This document shows, piece after piece, positions 38,753 to 47,402 of a DNA stretch of 64,000 nucleotides. The notes beneath the pieces were generated by a model. It was not told where the DNA came from and did not search any database. It was given only the letters and a program-made list of their open reading frames with translations. The translations under genes were made by a program, and so were the position numbers. The stretch comes from Bacteroidales bacterium (lineage in GTDB: Bacteria; Bacteroidota; Bacteroidia; Bacteroidales; F082). Location: NCBI GenBank assembly GCA_024400455.1, contig JAKSMU010000005.1:124001-188000 (forward strand), read 5' to 3'. Every line of letters begins with the position of its first letter. Position 1 is the stretch's first letter.

Positions 38753-39979
38753 TTAATCTTTTTTTTGTTCGCTTTTTTGTTCATAACGAGCCATCACAAC
38801 AGCACACGACGCATCGCCGGTAATACTCATCGTAGTGCGGGCCATGTCAATGATTCTATCGATGCCCGCCACAATGGCGACGCCTTCTATCGGAATGCCT
38901 GCTGAAGCAAACACCATGGCCATCAAAGCCAACGAGCCGCCTGGAACACCTGGCGTACCAATAGATGCAATCGTTGCTGAAACAGCAATCGCAATATATT
39001 GCTGCAAACTTAAATCAATTCCACAGCATGTGGCAATGAAAACCGATGTCACGCCAAGATAGATTGCAACACCATCCATATTGATAGTGGCGCCAAGCGA
39101 AAGTACAAAATCGCCAACATCTTTCGGAACACCGAGTTTTTGTGTGCATTTCATACTCACGGGCAACGTGGCCAATGATGAATCGCTGGAATAGGCAAAC
39201 AACATGGCAGGAATCATTTCCTTGAAAAACATCAAGGGACTCATCTTTCCCAACACCTTGACACACGAAGCATAGACAAAAACCGCATGGATTACAAAAC
39301 AAAGATATGCCACGCCTATCAGGACAGCATACGAGCCCAAAACAGACGGTCCATTAACCGCAACAGCCGGGCACAACATGCAAAAAACACCAATCGGAGC
39401 CAAAGCCATAATGAAACTCAAAATCTTCGTGACAATTTCATTAAGACTCACGATGACATCAGAAACCGGCTTTGCCTTCTCCCCTACTTTTACGATGGCA
39501 AAACCTATAAACAATGCAATTACAATGACTTGCATCATATTGGAAGTGGCCAAAGGCTCGAACATGTTCTTTGGGAAAATGTTTACGATTTGGTCCATAA
39601 GCGTGATGTGAGGAACCTCTATCGAATTGCCGTCGCGCGGAATTTCGATGATTGGAAATACATTTTTCAACAATGTCGACAACAACAGACCTAAGGTAAC
39701 GGCAAATATTGTCGTCAGCATGAAATACAGCAATGTACGAATGCCCAATCTGCCCAGTTTCGACACATCCTTCATATTGATAATGCCGCAAATAATGGAA
39801 AGCAGCACCAATGGAACAACAATGAATTTCAGCAGATTAAGAAAAATAACGCCAATTGGCTGAATGTACTTCAACGCAACATCAACATGATTCTGCATCA
39901 GAAAACCAACAATAAAGCCGAGCACCAATGCAATCAGAATAAGCATGGTCAACGATGTTTTTTTTTTGAATCGTAACAT
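38753..39979 (-). CDS. Dicarboxylate/amino acid:cation symporter (DAACS), copy 2
   Basis: The protein has 408 residues with the complete DAACS set: YSSDSSLATLPVSMKCTQ (HP1), SLGATINMDGVAIYLGVTSVF (helix 7, NMDG), GTPGVPGGSLALMAMVF (HP2) and GIDRIIDMARTTMSITGDASCAVV (helix 8). NMDG and the D-x-A-R-T stretch are closer to the classical GltP/DctA branch than copy 1 is, so glutamate, aspartate or a C4-dicarboxylate is plausible. I start at the ATG at 39979; the longer frame to 40018 adds 13 residues that relatives would not need. Confidence 0.93.
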   Translation of the reverse strand: MLRFKKKTSLTMLILIALVLGFIVGFLMQNHVDVALKYIQPIGVIFLNLLKFIVVPLVLLSIICGIINMKDVSKLGRLGIRTLLYFMLTTIFAVTLGLLLSTLLKNVFPIIEIPRDGNSIEVPHITLMDQIVNIFPKNMFEPLATSNMMQVIVIALFIGFAIVKVGEKAKPVSDVIVSLNEIVTKILSFIMALAPIGVFCMLCPAVAVNGPSVLGSYAVLIGVAYLCFVIHAVFVYASCVKVLGKMSPLMFFKEMIPAMLFAYSSDSSLATLPVSMKCTQKLGVPKDVGDFVLSLGATINMDGVAIYLGVTSVFIATCCGIDLSLQQYIAIAVSATIASIGTPGVPGGSLALMAMVFASAGIPIEGVAIVAGIDRIIDMARTTMSITGDASCAVVMARYEQKSEQKKD

Positions 39980-40018
39980 AGCGATAAATTTATGACGCAA
40001 AATTACTGAAAAAAACAA

Positions 40019-40915
40019 TCATTTCTTCACCTTGTCGTGCCGCCACATTTGCCAGCTATTGAACAGATTTTGCCAAATTGAATAAAACGCAAGATACACG
40101 GAAGCCAATGGCAAAAGGTATGTGTTGGCAATCCAAATGCCCATAGCCGTGTTTTTCTGGCCCAACAGTTGTCCGCCGGCAATGGTGTCACCATATTTTC
40201 GTCCAAGCCATTTGCCAAAGCCAAACTGAATGGCGCAATAACACATCGAGGCTATAGCAAGAGCGACAATCACGCCAAAATTACCCTTCCCGTGCAAGAA
40301 AATGAAATCGATAGTCTGTCCCAAAGTGATGAACAAGGCCACTGACCATATATAAAACGAACAGCCCTTGAAACGGCTTAAAAAAACGTTCACTTTCGGG
40401 CAAAGCAAGTAAGAAACCAAAGCAATGAAGAACGGTAAGCCTATTACAGAACCTATTTTCTTCAAAATCATAAAGAAAGACTGCCAAAACGGCAAATCCT
40501 GGTTTTCTCCGATAAAGGAAAAGATTATCGGGACAGCAACAGCCGTCATCAAATTCCCGACAATGGTATAAGTTGTTACTGTCTCGCGGTTTGCACCTAA
40601 AATGCAGGAAATCACGACGACCGAAGCTGCAACAGGGCAAATCACGCCCACCAAAACACCTTGCGCCACGATTTCGCTAAACTGCAAGGCTTTGATAATG
40701 AAATAACTGCCCAAACTCACCACAACCTGAAACAAAGCAAGCCACAAATCAAGCATTGAAGTCTTCAGCTTTTTCATGTCGACTGCCACGAAGTTCAGCA
40801 GTAATATAGTGAAAATCAGGTATGGCACAATCACCTTAAACATAGCACAATACCTGTGGAAAATCAAACCTAAAACAATAGCTGTTGGAAGTACAAAATT
40901 GCGATATTTATTCAT
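40019..40915 (-). CDS. BASS-type (bile acid:Na+ symporter family) transporter
   Basis: This 298-residue protein has nine to ten helices. The segment VICPVAASVVVISCILGANRETVTTYTIVGNLMTAVAVP matches the crossover region of SBF/BASS transporters, and LGQKNTAMGIWIANTYLLP matches the second core motif. It probably imports a carboxylate with Na+; the substrate is unknown. I start at the ATG at 40915, since the frame above it crosses the divergent promoter region of the arginine deiminase gene. A -7-like TAAATTTG lies at 40943-40936. Confidence 0.85.
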   Translation of the reverse strand: MNKYRNFVLPTAIVLGLIFHRYCAMFKVIVPYLIFTILLLNFVAVDMKKLKTSMLDLWLALFQVVVSLGSYFIIKALQFSEIVAQGVLVGVICPVAASVVVISCILGANRETVTTYTIVGNLMTAVAVPIIFSFIGENQDLPFWQSFFMILKKIGSVIGLPFFIALVSYLLCPKVNVFLSRFKGCSFYIWSVALFITLGQTIDFIFLHGKGNFGVIVALAIASMCYCAIQFGFGKWLGRKYGDTIAGGQLLGQKNTAMGIWIANTYLLPLASVYLAFYSIWQNLFNSWQMWRHDKVKK

Positions 40916-40964
40916 AACTATCAAAAAAGCGGCTGCAAATTTACGACGAAAAACAGCATTTTTG

Positions 40965-40995
40965 TTTGCATTACGGCAAAAAATGCCTAATTTTG
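40965..40995 (+). promoter_or_regulatory. Promoter of the arginine deiminase gene
   Basis: TTTG (40965-40968), a 19-base spacer and TAATTTTG (40988-40995) form the best housekeeping promoter in the window. The predicted transcript starts near 41002 and has a leader of about 60 bases. That leader contains the inverted repeat AAACAAT / ATTGTTT at 41017-41044. Confidence 0.8.
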
Positions 40996-41060
40996 CACCG
41001 ATATTTGAAGACGGGAAAACAATCAAGCCTGTCTCCCATTGTTTCACCAAAACAGTTTTT

Positions 41061-42320
41061 ATGGATTCAAATCCAATTCATGTCAGTGTTAATTCCGAAA
41101 TCGGAAAACTTCAACACGTATTAGTTCACACACCAGGCGCAGAACTTGAAAACATGACGCCTGAAAACGCACATAGCTTCCTGTATAGCGACATCCTTAA
41201 CATGCAGGTTGCACAAAAAGAATATAGTTATTTTAAGAGAGTCCTTCAAAAAGTGACATGCGTTCATGAAATCGGTGATCTTCTGACCGACATCTTGACC
41301 AATGACAAAATCAAGGCCATTCTTGTAGACAGAATATGCAAAGCCGAAAACGTCGCATACCTTTCCAATTATCTCAAGGATCTGGAACCTGCCGAATTGT
41401 CGAGGCAACTCATTGAAGGTGTTTATTTCAAAGACATCTCATACATAAATAACGAAAAATTCACGCTTCAGCCTTTGGCCAACCTTTTCTTTATGCGCGA
41501 TGCATCTTTCACCATGTTTGACGACCTGATGATCAGCAACATGGCCAGCAATGTCCGCGCCCGTGAATGCATAATCCTCGATGCCATCTACACATACCAT
41601 CCGATGTTCGACGCGCAAGTCGTCAACCCTGCCGTCAAATATGCGACAAATACCATTGGAACAGTTGAAGGCGGTGATGTACAAATCATCCGCGACGACA
41701 TCATCATCAGCGGTATGGGCGCACGAACCAACATGCACGGCATCAATGCTTTGGTTGACCACTTGAAAACGAAGCCAGGCGTCAAGCACTTGATATTCCA
41801 GGAACTGCCATTACAACCCGATTCATTCATCCACCTCGATATGGTGTTCACCATGCTGGATGTTGACAGGTGCATGGCATTCAAACCCGTTATTCAAAAC
41901 TGCCAGTATAAGACCTTCCACATCACCATCGATGGACAAAAAGCATACGGTGAAGACGAGCACGACTTGATTTCCGCCTTGAACAAACTCAATGTTCCTG
42001 TCGAACCTATTTTCTGCGGTGGCGAGAAAGACTCTTACCATGGTCCTCGCGAACAATGGCATAGCGGTTGCAATTTCTTCTGCTTTGCTCCTGGCAAATT
42101 CCTTGGCTACGGACGAAACCAGCACACCATTCAAGCCATCAATGATGCAGGATTCAGTGTTGTTACCGCAGCTGATGTTGTCAACAACAAGGTCAACCTT
42201 GAAAAAATAAATAAATGCGTCGTGGCATTTGAAGGCAACGAACTGTCACGCGGTGGCGGTGGCGCACGCTGTATGACCATGCCAGTTCAACGCATGGCTG
42301 TTGATTGGCAAGGCGCTTGA
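41061..42320 (+). CDS. arcA: Arginine deiminase
   Basis: This 419-residue guanidino-modifying enzyme hydrolyses arginine to citrulline and ammonia. It starts IHVSVNSEIGKLQHVLVHTPGAELENMTP. Other motifs are FMRDASFTMFDD (the FxRD motif), EGGDVQIIRDD, HLDMVFTMLDVDRC with the active-site His, GCNFFCFAPGKFLGYGRN and the C-terminal catalytic Cys in GGGGARCMTMPVQR. Length is normal. No ornithine carbamoyltransferase or carbamate kinase gene is adjacent, so the energy-yielding ADI pathway is not complete here. The phosphohexomutase gene starts right after its stop (TGAAATG). Confidence 0.94.
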   Translation: MDSNPIHVSVNSEIGKLQHVLVHTPGAELENMTPENAHSFLYSDILNMQVAQKEYSYFKRVLQKVTCVHEIGDLLTDILTNDKIKAILVDRICKAENVAYLSNYLKDLEPAELSRQLIEGVYFKDISYINNEKFTLQPLANLFFMRDASFTMFDDLMISNMASNVRARECIILDAIYTYHPMFDAQVVNPAVKYATNTIGTVEGGDVQIIRDDIIISGMGARTNMHGINALVDHLKTKPGVKHLIFQELPLQPDSFIHLDMVFTMLDVDRCMAFKPVIQNCQYKTFHITIDGQKAYGEDEHDLISALNKLNVPVEPIFCGGEKDSYHGPREQWHSGCNFFCFAPGKFLGYGRNQHTIQAINDAGFSVVTAADVVNNKVNLEKINKCVVAFEGNELSRGGGGARCMTMPVQRMAVDWQGA

Positions 42321-42321
42321 A

Positions 42322-43665
42322 ATGAAAGCATTCAAAGCATACGACATTCGCGGAGAATGGGGCACAGAACTGAATGAAGAAACCGCTTATAAAATCGGTT
42401 TCTTCATTCATAGGATAATTGACGCTAAGACAATTCTTGTCGGTCGCGACATGCGCCTTTCTTCCGACACATTGTTCGAAGCACTAGCACAAGGCATAAC
42501 CGACAGCGGTTGCCATGTCGACGATTTAGGTTTAGCCACTACTCCACTTGTCTATTGGGCAACAGCAAAATACGGTTATGAGGCATCCATTCAGATTACG
42601 GCTTCTCACAACCCGAAAAACCATAACGGACTAAAAATTTCCGCAAAAGACGCTCTTCCGGTAGGTTATGAAACAGGACTGAAAAAATTAGAAGCCATTA
42701 TCGAAAGCGACGAAAAATGCATTCCTGTAACTGAAAAAGGAACCATCCGGCACATTGATGTTAAGCAGGATTACTTGGCTTTTCAGAAGCAGTTTTCGGG
42801 CAACACCGACAATCTTAACATTGCCATCGATTGCAGTAATGGCATGGCATCGATGTTTGTTCATGATCTATTTGGCAAGTGCAACTTCATCAACGACACG
42901 TTGGATGGTAATTTCCCGAATCACGAGCCCAACCCTCTGGAAGCCGAAAACCAACAGCAGATAAAAGAATTAGTGCTAGAAAAAAAATGCGACATCGGCT
43001 TGCTTTTTGACGGAGATGCCGACCGCATTACTTTCATCGATGAAAAAGGGAACTTCATTTCTCCTGATTTGATAATTGCATTCTTAGGCAATTATTTCAT
43101 TGGCGAGCAACATCAAAAGGGAATCGTACTTCAAGACATTAGAAGTTCCAGATCCATTCAGGAATATCTTGACCAATATCAGGCTAAAGTCGAAACCTGG
43201 CGCGTGGGTCGCGCGTATGCCGCTTTAAAACTGCGCGAGTTGGACGGCGTCTATGGCGGCGAATTGGCCGGTCATTATTATTTCCGCGATTTCTATTATT
43301 CCGACTCTGCCCTCTTAGCCGCTTCCATCGTGTTACGGCTTCTCAACCGTTTCAAGCAAGAAGGCAAAACCATGAGTCAAATTATCTCCAAAATCACACC
43401 TTATTATAATAGCGGCGAAATCAACTTCAAGGTTGAAAACAAACAAGCCGTCATGGATGCTGTGCGCGACCATTTCACAAATATCGAAAAGCCAGAGCGT
43501 TTCCTCGATTTCGACGGCTATCGCCTTGACTATCATGATTGGTGGCTCAACATCCGTCCATCCAATACCGAACCTTATCTTCGCTTTCTTTGCGAAGCCA
43601 AAAGCGAAGATAAACTGAAAGAAATCATCAATGTTGTCACAAACATTTCACACAACATAAAATAA
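42322..43665 (+). CDS. Phosphomannomutase/phosphoglucomutase
   Basis: This 447-residue alpha-D-phosphohexomutase has the phosphoserine loop TASHNPKNHNGLKIS (about 94-108), the Mg2+ loop DGDADRITFID (about 234-244), the sugar-specificity loop GGELAGHYYF (about 315-324) and the phosphate-binding loop RPSNTEPYLR (about 414-423). GGELAGH is typical of bifunctional PMM/PGM enzymes that feed GDP-mannose and UDP-glucose synthesis. It starts at 42322, one base after the arginine deiminase stop codon, so the pair is co-transcribed although the functions do not obviously connect. Confidence 0.95.
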   Translation: MKAFKAYDIRGEWGTELNEETAYKIGFFIHRIIDAKTILVGRDMRLSSDTLFEALAQGITDSGCHVDDLGLATTPLVYWATAKYGYEASIQITASHNPKNHNGLKISAKDALPVGYETGLKKLEAIIESDEKCIPVTEKGTIRHIDVKQDYLAFQKQFSGNTDNLNIAIDCSNGMASMFVHDLFGKCNFINDTLDGNFPNHEPNPLEAENQQQIKELVLEKKCDIGLLFDGDADRITFIDEKGNFISPDLIIAFLGNYFIGEQHQKGIVLQDIRSSRSIQEYLDQYQAKVETWRVGRAYAALKLRELDGVYGGELAGHYYFRDFYYSDSALLAASIVLRLLNRFKQEGKTMSQIISKITPYYNSGEINFKVENKQAVMDAVRDHFTNIEKPERFLDFDGYRLDYHDWWLNIRPSNTEPYLRFLCEAKSEDKLKEIINVVTNISHNIK

Positions 43666-43797
43666 TCCGATTTTTTCCACCGTTACACCAAGGCTTTGCA
43701 TCGCGCTTGATTTTCATCAAGTTACCGACTCCAGTCTTAGATTATAATGCCAATGACAAATTCGTCTGGCATTGGCTCTAATTTTGAAAAAAAAGCG

Positions 43798-43805
43798 TAT
43801 CTTTG
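43798..43805 (+). promoter_or_regulatory. Putative -7 element of the TPR lipoprotein gene
   Basis: TATCTTTG lies 17 bases before the start at 43823. A hairpin with arms GCCAATG (43749-43755) and CATTGGC (43770-43776) just upstream may end the mutase transcript. Confidence 0.55.
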
Positions 43806-43822
43806 CAACAAATTACAAAGAA

Positions 43823-44227
43823 ATGAAGAAATTGACATTGATACTCATAGGCATGCTTTTCATGTGCAGTTGCCAAGACATTGAGAAATCGAGAAACTAT
43901 TTTGACGAAGGTGTCAATCAAATGATGCGCAAAGGTGATTTTGCCGAAGCAGAAAAGGACTTCTCAAAAGCCATCAAGCACAACAAAAAAGACCCTGAAT
44001 TATATTACTATAGAGCTTGTGCAAAATTCAATGCAAAGAAATACCAAGAAGCCATCCCAGATTTTGAGAAAGCCATCGAAATCAAGCCGGATTATGCCGA
44101 TGCCTATTTCTCATTAGGCCGCACTTATAGTTGCATGCACAATAGCGATATGTCGTGCTATTATTACAAAATGGCCGAAAAATACGGACGGCCTAACCTG
44201 CACGATCTACTGAAAAACTGCCCGTAA
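43823..44227 (+). CDS. Small TPR lipoprotein
   Basis: This 134-residue protein has a lipoprotein signal (MKKLTLILIGMLFMCSC, lipidated Cys most likely at 17) followed by about three tetratricopeptide repeats (FAEAEKDFSKAIKHNKKDPELYYYRA, KYQEAIPDFEKAIEIKPDYADAYFSLG and a last half repeat). TPR lipoproteins serve as scaffolds for envelope complexes; no partner is visible. Its stop is one base from the stop of the convergent MORN-like gene. Confidence 0.88.
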   Translation: MKKLTLILIGMLFMCSCQDIEKSRNYFDEGVNQMMRKGDFAEAEKDFSKAIKHNKKDPELYYYRACAKFNAKKYQEAIPDFEKAIEIKPDYADAYFSLGRTYSCMHNSDMSCYYYKMAEKYGRPNLHDLLKNCP

Positions 44228-44228
44228 A

Positions 44229-44906
44229 TCACTCCTCAACGCCAAAAGTCTCAACGACAATCAAATCGCCATCTTCGTTGTAAGTCTTCCATTGGCCTGT
44301 TTTCTGACCATTTAAATAACTGCCTTCTTCTTTCAAGGCTGTATTTGGGAAATAGGTCTTGGCAGGACCGTTCATCTGATTATGATGAAATTCACATTCC
44401 ATCATCAGATAGCCTGAATCGAAGTATTGCCGGCATGCACCTTCCCTAATGCCAGCAACATATTGCGCCTCCTCGGCAACACGCTCCGTATCAGGATTAT
44501 AAACACGCGACCACCCGTCGACTTTGCCATTTTTGTTGTCTTCAACCAAAACCAGTTTTCCGGTCTCTTTATCAAAATAACGCCACTCACCTTCCTTTTT
44601 CTGATTCACATAAGTGCCCATAGCAATCACTTTGCCATTCGCCGCAAAGGTCTGATTTTGGGCTTTCTCTCCCGACTTATCAAATTTATTCGTCGCTTTC
44701 AGATTGCCTTGTTCATCAAAATAGCGGAATTCTCCCGTACATTTGTCGTTTTTAAACTGTCCCTCATAGCGTTTCTGACCATTGGGATAGAAATCGCACC
44801 ACTTTCCTTGACGACGGCCCTTAGCATCAGTCTTATTGTAATCTTGTGAAAAACATGGACTTACTAGAAACAAAAGTCCAAAAACGAAAAATACAAGTCT
44901 CTTCAT
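44229..44906 (-). CDS. Secreted MORN-like repeat protein (YwqK family)
   Basis: This 225-residue protein has a signal peptide (MKRLVFFVFGLLFLVSPCFS) and then seven to eight repeats of the form G-x-W-x-x-Y-x-x-x-G, such as GKWCDFYPNGQKRYEGQF, GEFRYFDEQGNLKA, GEWRYFDKETGKL and GQWKTYNEDGDLI. This is the MORN_2 repeat of the YwqK family, which despite the name 'antitoxin' in databases is a generic repeat. I start at the ATG at 44906; the frame above would read through recR. It is divergent from recR. Confidence 0.9.
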   Translation of the reverse strand: MKRLVFFVFGLLFLVSPCFSQDYNKTDAKGRRQGKWCDFYPNGQKRYEGQFKNDKCTGEFRYFDEQGNLKATNKFDKSGEKAQNQTFAANGKVIAMGTYVNQKKEGEWRYFDKETGKLVLVEDNKNGKVDGWSRVYNPDTERVAEEAQYVAGIREGACRQYFDSGYLMMECEFHHNQMNGPAKTYFPNTALKEEGSYLNGQKTGQWKTYNEDGDLIVVETFGVEE

Positions 44907-44916
44907 ATCGAAATAA

Positions 44917-44950
44917 TTTGGCTGCAAATTTAAAAAATAACGTAATTTTG
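44917..44950 (+). promoter_or_regulatory. Promoter of recR
   Basis: TTTG (44917-44920), a 22-base spacer and TAATTTTG (44943-44950) precede the recR start at 44962. On the other strand TAAATTTG at 44932-44925 may serve the MORN-like gene, so the two promoters overlap. Confidence 0.6.
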
Positions 44951-44961
44951 CAGTAAATATT

Positions 44962-45570
44962 ATGGCAGAATACTCATCAATATTATTAGAAAACGCAGTT
45001 GAATCACTTTCAAAGCTGCCTGGAATAGGGAAGAAGACCGCATTAAGACTAGCCCTACATCTTTTGGGCGAAGATGCGACTGAAACCGAACAACTCGCCG
45101 ATTCATTATTAAAAATGAAGCACAACATCATGCTGTGCGAACGCTGTTTCAACATCAGCGACACAAAGGTCTGCTCCATTTGTTCCAACCCGCGACGCGA
45201 TGAAAACACGCTTTGTGTTGTTGCCGACATGCGCGATGTACTTGCCATCGAAAGGACCGCCTCTTTCAACGGATTGTATCATGTGTTAGGCGGTGTCATC
45301 TGTCCAATCGAAGGCATTGGGCCAAACAATTTGAAAATTGCGCAACTTGTAGAGCGTACGCATAAAGAGGAATTCAAGGAAATCATTCTGGCCCTGCCCG
45401 CCACCATCGAAGGCGATACGACAAACTTCTATATTTTTCGTCAACTGAATGATTTTCAAGGTAAAATAACGGTCATTTCAAAAGGCATTGCAGTAGGTGA
45501 CGCATTGGAATATGTCGACGAAGTGACCTTGGGACGGTCTATCATGAACAGGACTTTGTTCTCCAAATAG
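44962..45570 (+). CDS. recR: Recombination mediator protein
   Basis: This 202-residue RecR has an N-terminal helix-hairpin-helix (LSKLPGIGKKTALRLALHLL), a four-Cys zinc finger (CERCFNISDTKVCSIC), a Toprim domain starting CVVADMRDVLAIERT and the Walker-B-like end. It works with RecO (and RecF) to load RecA on gapped DNA. Length is normal. It is followed after 29 bases by a small convergent gene. Confidence 0.97.
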   Translation: MAEYSSILLENAVESLSKLPGIGKKTALRLALHLLGEDATETEQLADSLLKMKHNIMLCERCFNISDTKVCSICSNPRRDENTLCVVADMRDVLAIERTASFNGLYHVLGGVICPIEGIGPNNLKIAQLVERTHKEEFKEIILALPATIEGDTTNFYIFRQLNDFQGKITVISKGIAVGDALEYVDEVTLGRSIMNRTLFSK

Positions 45571-45599
45571 AATAAACGAAAACAATTCGACGAACAATA

Positions 45600-45848
45600 T
45601 TACCCTTCCTCAAATTCATCAAACAGATTAAGTTGGTTTTCCGTCAGGTATAATTCCGGCGGAACTTCATACTCGTATGCAGTAATGAAGCGGGAAATAT
45701 TTTTCTTGATTAGCTTAATGGGCGTCGTTTTCCTGGCCTTGCAATAATTTCGCAACGACTTATACTGACCTGCAGTTAACTTAAAGGTGACTGCATAATA
45801 CTTATAGTTTCTGCGCTTACGCTTCCCTTTTCTTTTCCCATTATCCAT
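45600..45848 (-). CDS. Small basic protein of unknown function
   Basis: This 82-residue protein starts at the ATG at 45848 with a very basic head (MDNGKRKGKRKRRNYKYY). It continues with VTFKLTAGQYKSLRNYCKARKTTPIKLIKKNISRFI, which resembles a strand-helix-helix (ribbon-helix-helix-like) DNA-binding segment, and ends in an acidic tail (NQLNLFDEFEEG). I do not recognise the family. Its position between recR and an orphan sigma-54 regulator gives no clear role. The codon usage looks like that of its neighbours. Confidence 0.7.
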   Translation of the reverse strand: MDNGKRKGKRKRRNYKYYAVTFKLTAGQYKSLRNYCKARKTTPIKLIKKNISRFITAYEYEVPPELYLTENQLNLFDEFEEG

Positions 45849-45925
45849 AACCACTTGATTTTTACGACACAAAATAAAGCATAATTATTCAAAAAAACAA
45901 GGAAAGATGGAAAAGAAACGAATCA

Positions 45926-47254
45926 CTACAATTCGATGCCATACAAATGCATCTTATTGTATAAGGTTTTGCGGTCAATTTGTAGCAGTTTAGCAGCCAC
46001 GGTCTTGTTGCCTCTCGCCTTTTGCAAAGCAGCTTCAATCTGTTGTTTTTCGTTTTCAGGTCGCAAAGCCCAATCGTCTTCATTTTTCTCTATATTCTTG
46101 ATTGCATGGACAAAAACCGGCAAATCATCCAATTCAATGGTATCGCCCTCGGCAAACAAGACACACCGGCGAATGACATTACGCAGTTCGCGCAGATTGC
46201 CATTCCAAGTCTGCTTTTTCATCTCGGCCAAAGCTTCAACCGAAATGCCTTTTACTTCTTTCAGCAATTCTTCATTAGCCTGATTGATAAAGAAATAGAC
46301 GAACTCATCTAAATCATCCATTCTATCACGCAAAGGCGGAACCGTCAAAGAGAACTCATTAATGCGATGATATAAATCCTGGCGGAAACGGCCTTCATCA
46401 ATAGCCAGTTCTATGTTCTCATTTGTTGCCGCAATAATGCGCACATCCACATTGATGTCAGTTGCCGACCCCACAGGTCTCACCTTCTGTTCCTGTAACG
46501 CCCGAAGCAATTGCATTTGGACCTCGTATGGCAAATTTCCAACTTCATCAAGAAAAACCGTGCCACCTTTTGCTTGTTCAAAAACACCTTTCTTATCAGA
46601 TATTGCAGAAGTGAAAGAGCCTTTCAAATGGCCGAACAACTCGCTTGGAGCCAATTCCTTCGACAGACTTCCACAATCCACAGGAATAAACGGACCATCT
46701 TTTCTCAAGCTGCAATCGTGAATCATTCGGGCAATATATTCCTTCCCCGTGCCACTTTCTCCCAAAATCAAGACAGAAAACTTTGTCGGAGCAACCAATT
46801 CAACATGCTTGTATAGCCGCTGAATTACAGGGCTATTTCCTTTTACCATTTCCTTGCGTTGCGGCTGAAACACTTCTGGCGAATCGCTTTCCGAGGAAAT
46901 GGCCGCTTCAATCTTTTCCTGCAAAACGCTCGGATTGATTGGCTTTTTCAAGTAATCGAAGGCTCCTATTTTCATGGCAGACACAGCGGTCTGAACCTCA
47001 GCATAACCCGTCATCACAATGAAAGGCACCTGGTTTTTCAGTTTTTCCCTAACCCACGACATAAGGATAATTCCATCGCCATCCGGCAAACGCAAATCTG
47101 TCAGAATCAAATCATAAGATTTAGAAGAAACGGCTATCTTTGCCTGTTCGTAACGCGAAACCAAATCGGCTTCATAATTATTCTTTTTCAGCCAGGTTTG
47201 AATCATGACACCAAATGCGGCATCGTCTTCTACTATTAGGATTCTGTGTTTCAT
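45926..47254 (-). CDS. Orphan sigma-54-dependent NtrC-family response regulator
   Basis: This 442-residue protein has a receiver domain (about 1-118, phospho-acceptor Asp53 in LILTDLRLPDGDG), a sigma-54 AAA+ domain (Walker A GESGTGKE at 165-172, Walker B GGTVFLDEVG) and a C-terminal Fis-type helix-turn-helix (VAAKLLQIDRKTLYNKMHLYGIEL). The sigma-54 contact loop reads GSFTSA (212-217) instead of GAFTGA. No histidine kinase gene is adjacent. I start at the ATG at 47254 (MKHRILIVEDD); 47272 is an alternative. TTGTGGAA half-sites in front of this gene and in front of the upstream lipoprotein gene suggest it controls both. Confidence 0.95.
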   Translation of the reverse strand: MKHRILIVEDDAAFGVMIQTWLKKNNYEADLVSRYEQAKIAVSSKSYDLILTDLRLPDGDGIILMSWVREKLKNQVPFIVMTGYAEVQTAVSAMKIGAFDYLKKPINPSVLQEKIEAAISSESDSPEVFQPQRKEMVKGNSPVIQRLYKHVELVAPTKFSVLILGESGTGKEYIARMIHDCSLRKDGPFIPVDCGSLSKELAPSELFGHLKGSFTSAISDKKGVFEQAKGGTVFLDEVGNLPYEVQMQLLRALQEQKVRPVGSATDINVDVRIIAATNENIELAIDEGRFRQDLYHRINEFSLTVPPLRDRMDDLDEFVYFFINQANEELLKEVKGISVEALAEMKKQTWNGNLRELRNVIRRCVLFAEGDTIELDDLPVFVHAIKNIEKNEDDWALRPENEKQQIEAALQKARGNKTVAAKLLQIDRKTLYNKMHLYGIEL

Positions 47255-47259
47255 AGGCG

Positions 47260-47295
47260 CAAAAATACTCATTTTCCACAATTCCACAACTCTTT
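47260..47295 (-). promoter_or_regulatory. Putative promoter of the orphan regulator gene
   Basis: On the minus strand, TATTTTTG (47267-47260) fits TAnnTTTG, and GTTG about 19 bases upstream may be the -33 element. The start would fall next to the ATG at 47254, so the message may be nearly leaderless. Confidence 0.5.
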
Positions 47296-47334
47296 TTCCT
47301 ACAAAACAATATTTCCACAAAATTATTGTGGAAA
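47274..47334. promoter_or_regulatory. Operator cluster of TTGTGGAA half-sites before the orphan regulator
   Basis: A perfect 23-bp inverted repeat, TTTCCACAA-AATTA-TTGTGGAAA, lies at 47312-47334. Two direct copies of TTCCACAA lie at 47274-47281 and 47282-47289, inside the putative promoter spacer. The arrangement suggests autoregulation, with the direct copies placed to block the promoter. Confidence 0.72.
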
Positions 47335-47347
47335 ACGCAAAAGAAAC

Positions 47348-47380
47348 AAAGAAGCCCTGCATATGCAAGGCTTCTTTTGA
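47348..47380 (-). terminator. Terminator after the coiled-coil lipoprotein gene
   Basis: The stem AAAGAAGCC / GGCTTCTTT encloses the palindrome TGCATATGCA. It lies 23 bases downstream of the lipoprotein stop codon on the minus strand and separates it from the regulator's own promoter. Confidence 0.75.
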
Positions 47381-47402
47381 AAATTGAAAACGAGCAGAAA
47401 TT

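Noticed and set aside
44907..45269. Extension of the MORN-like protein across the recR gene
   Set aside because: recR is a well-conserved gene on the other strand, and the signal peptide starts at 44906.
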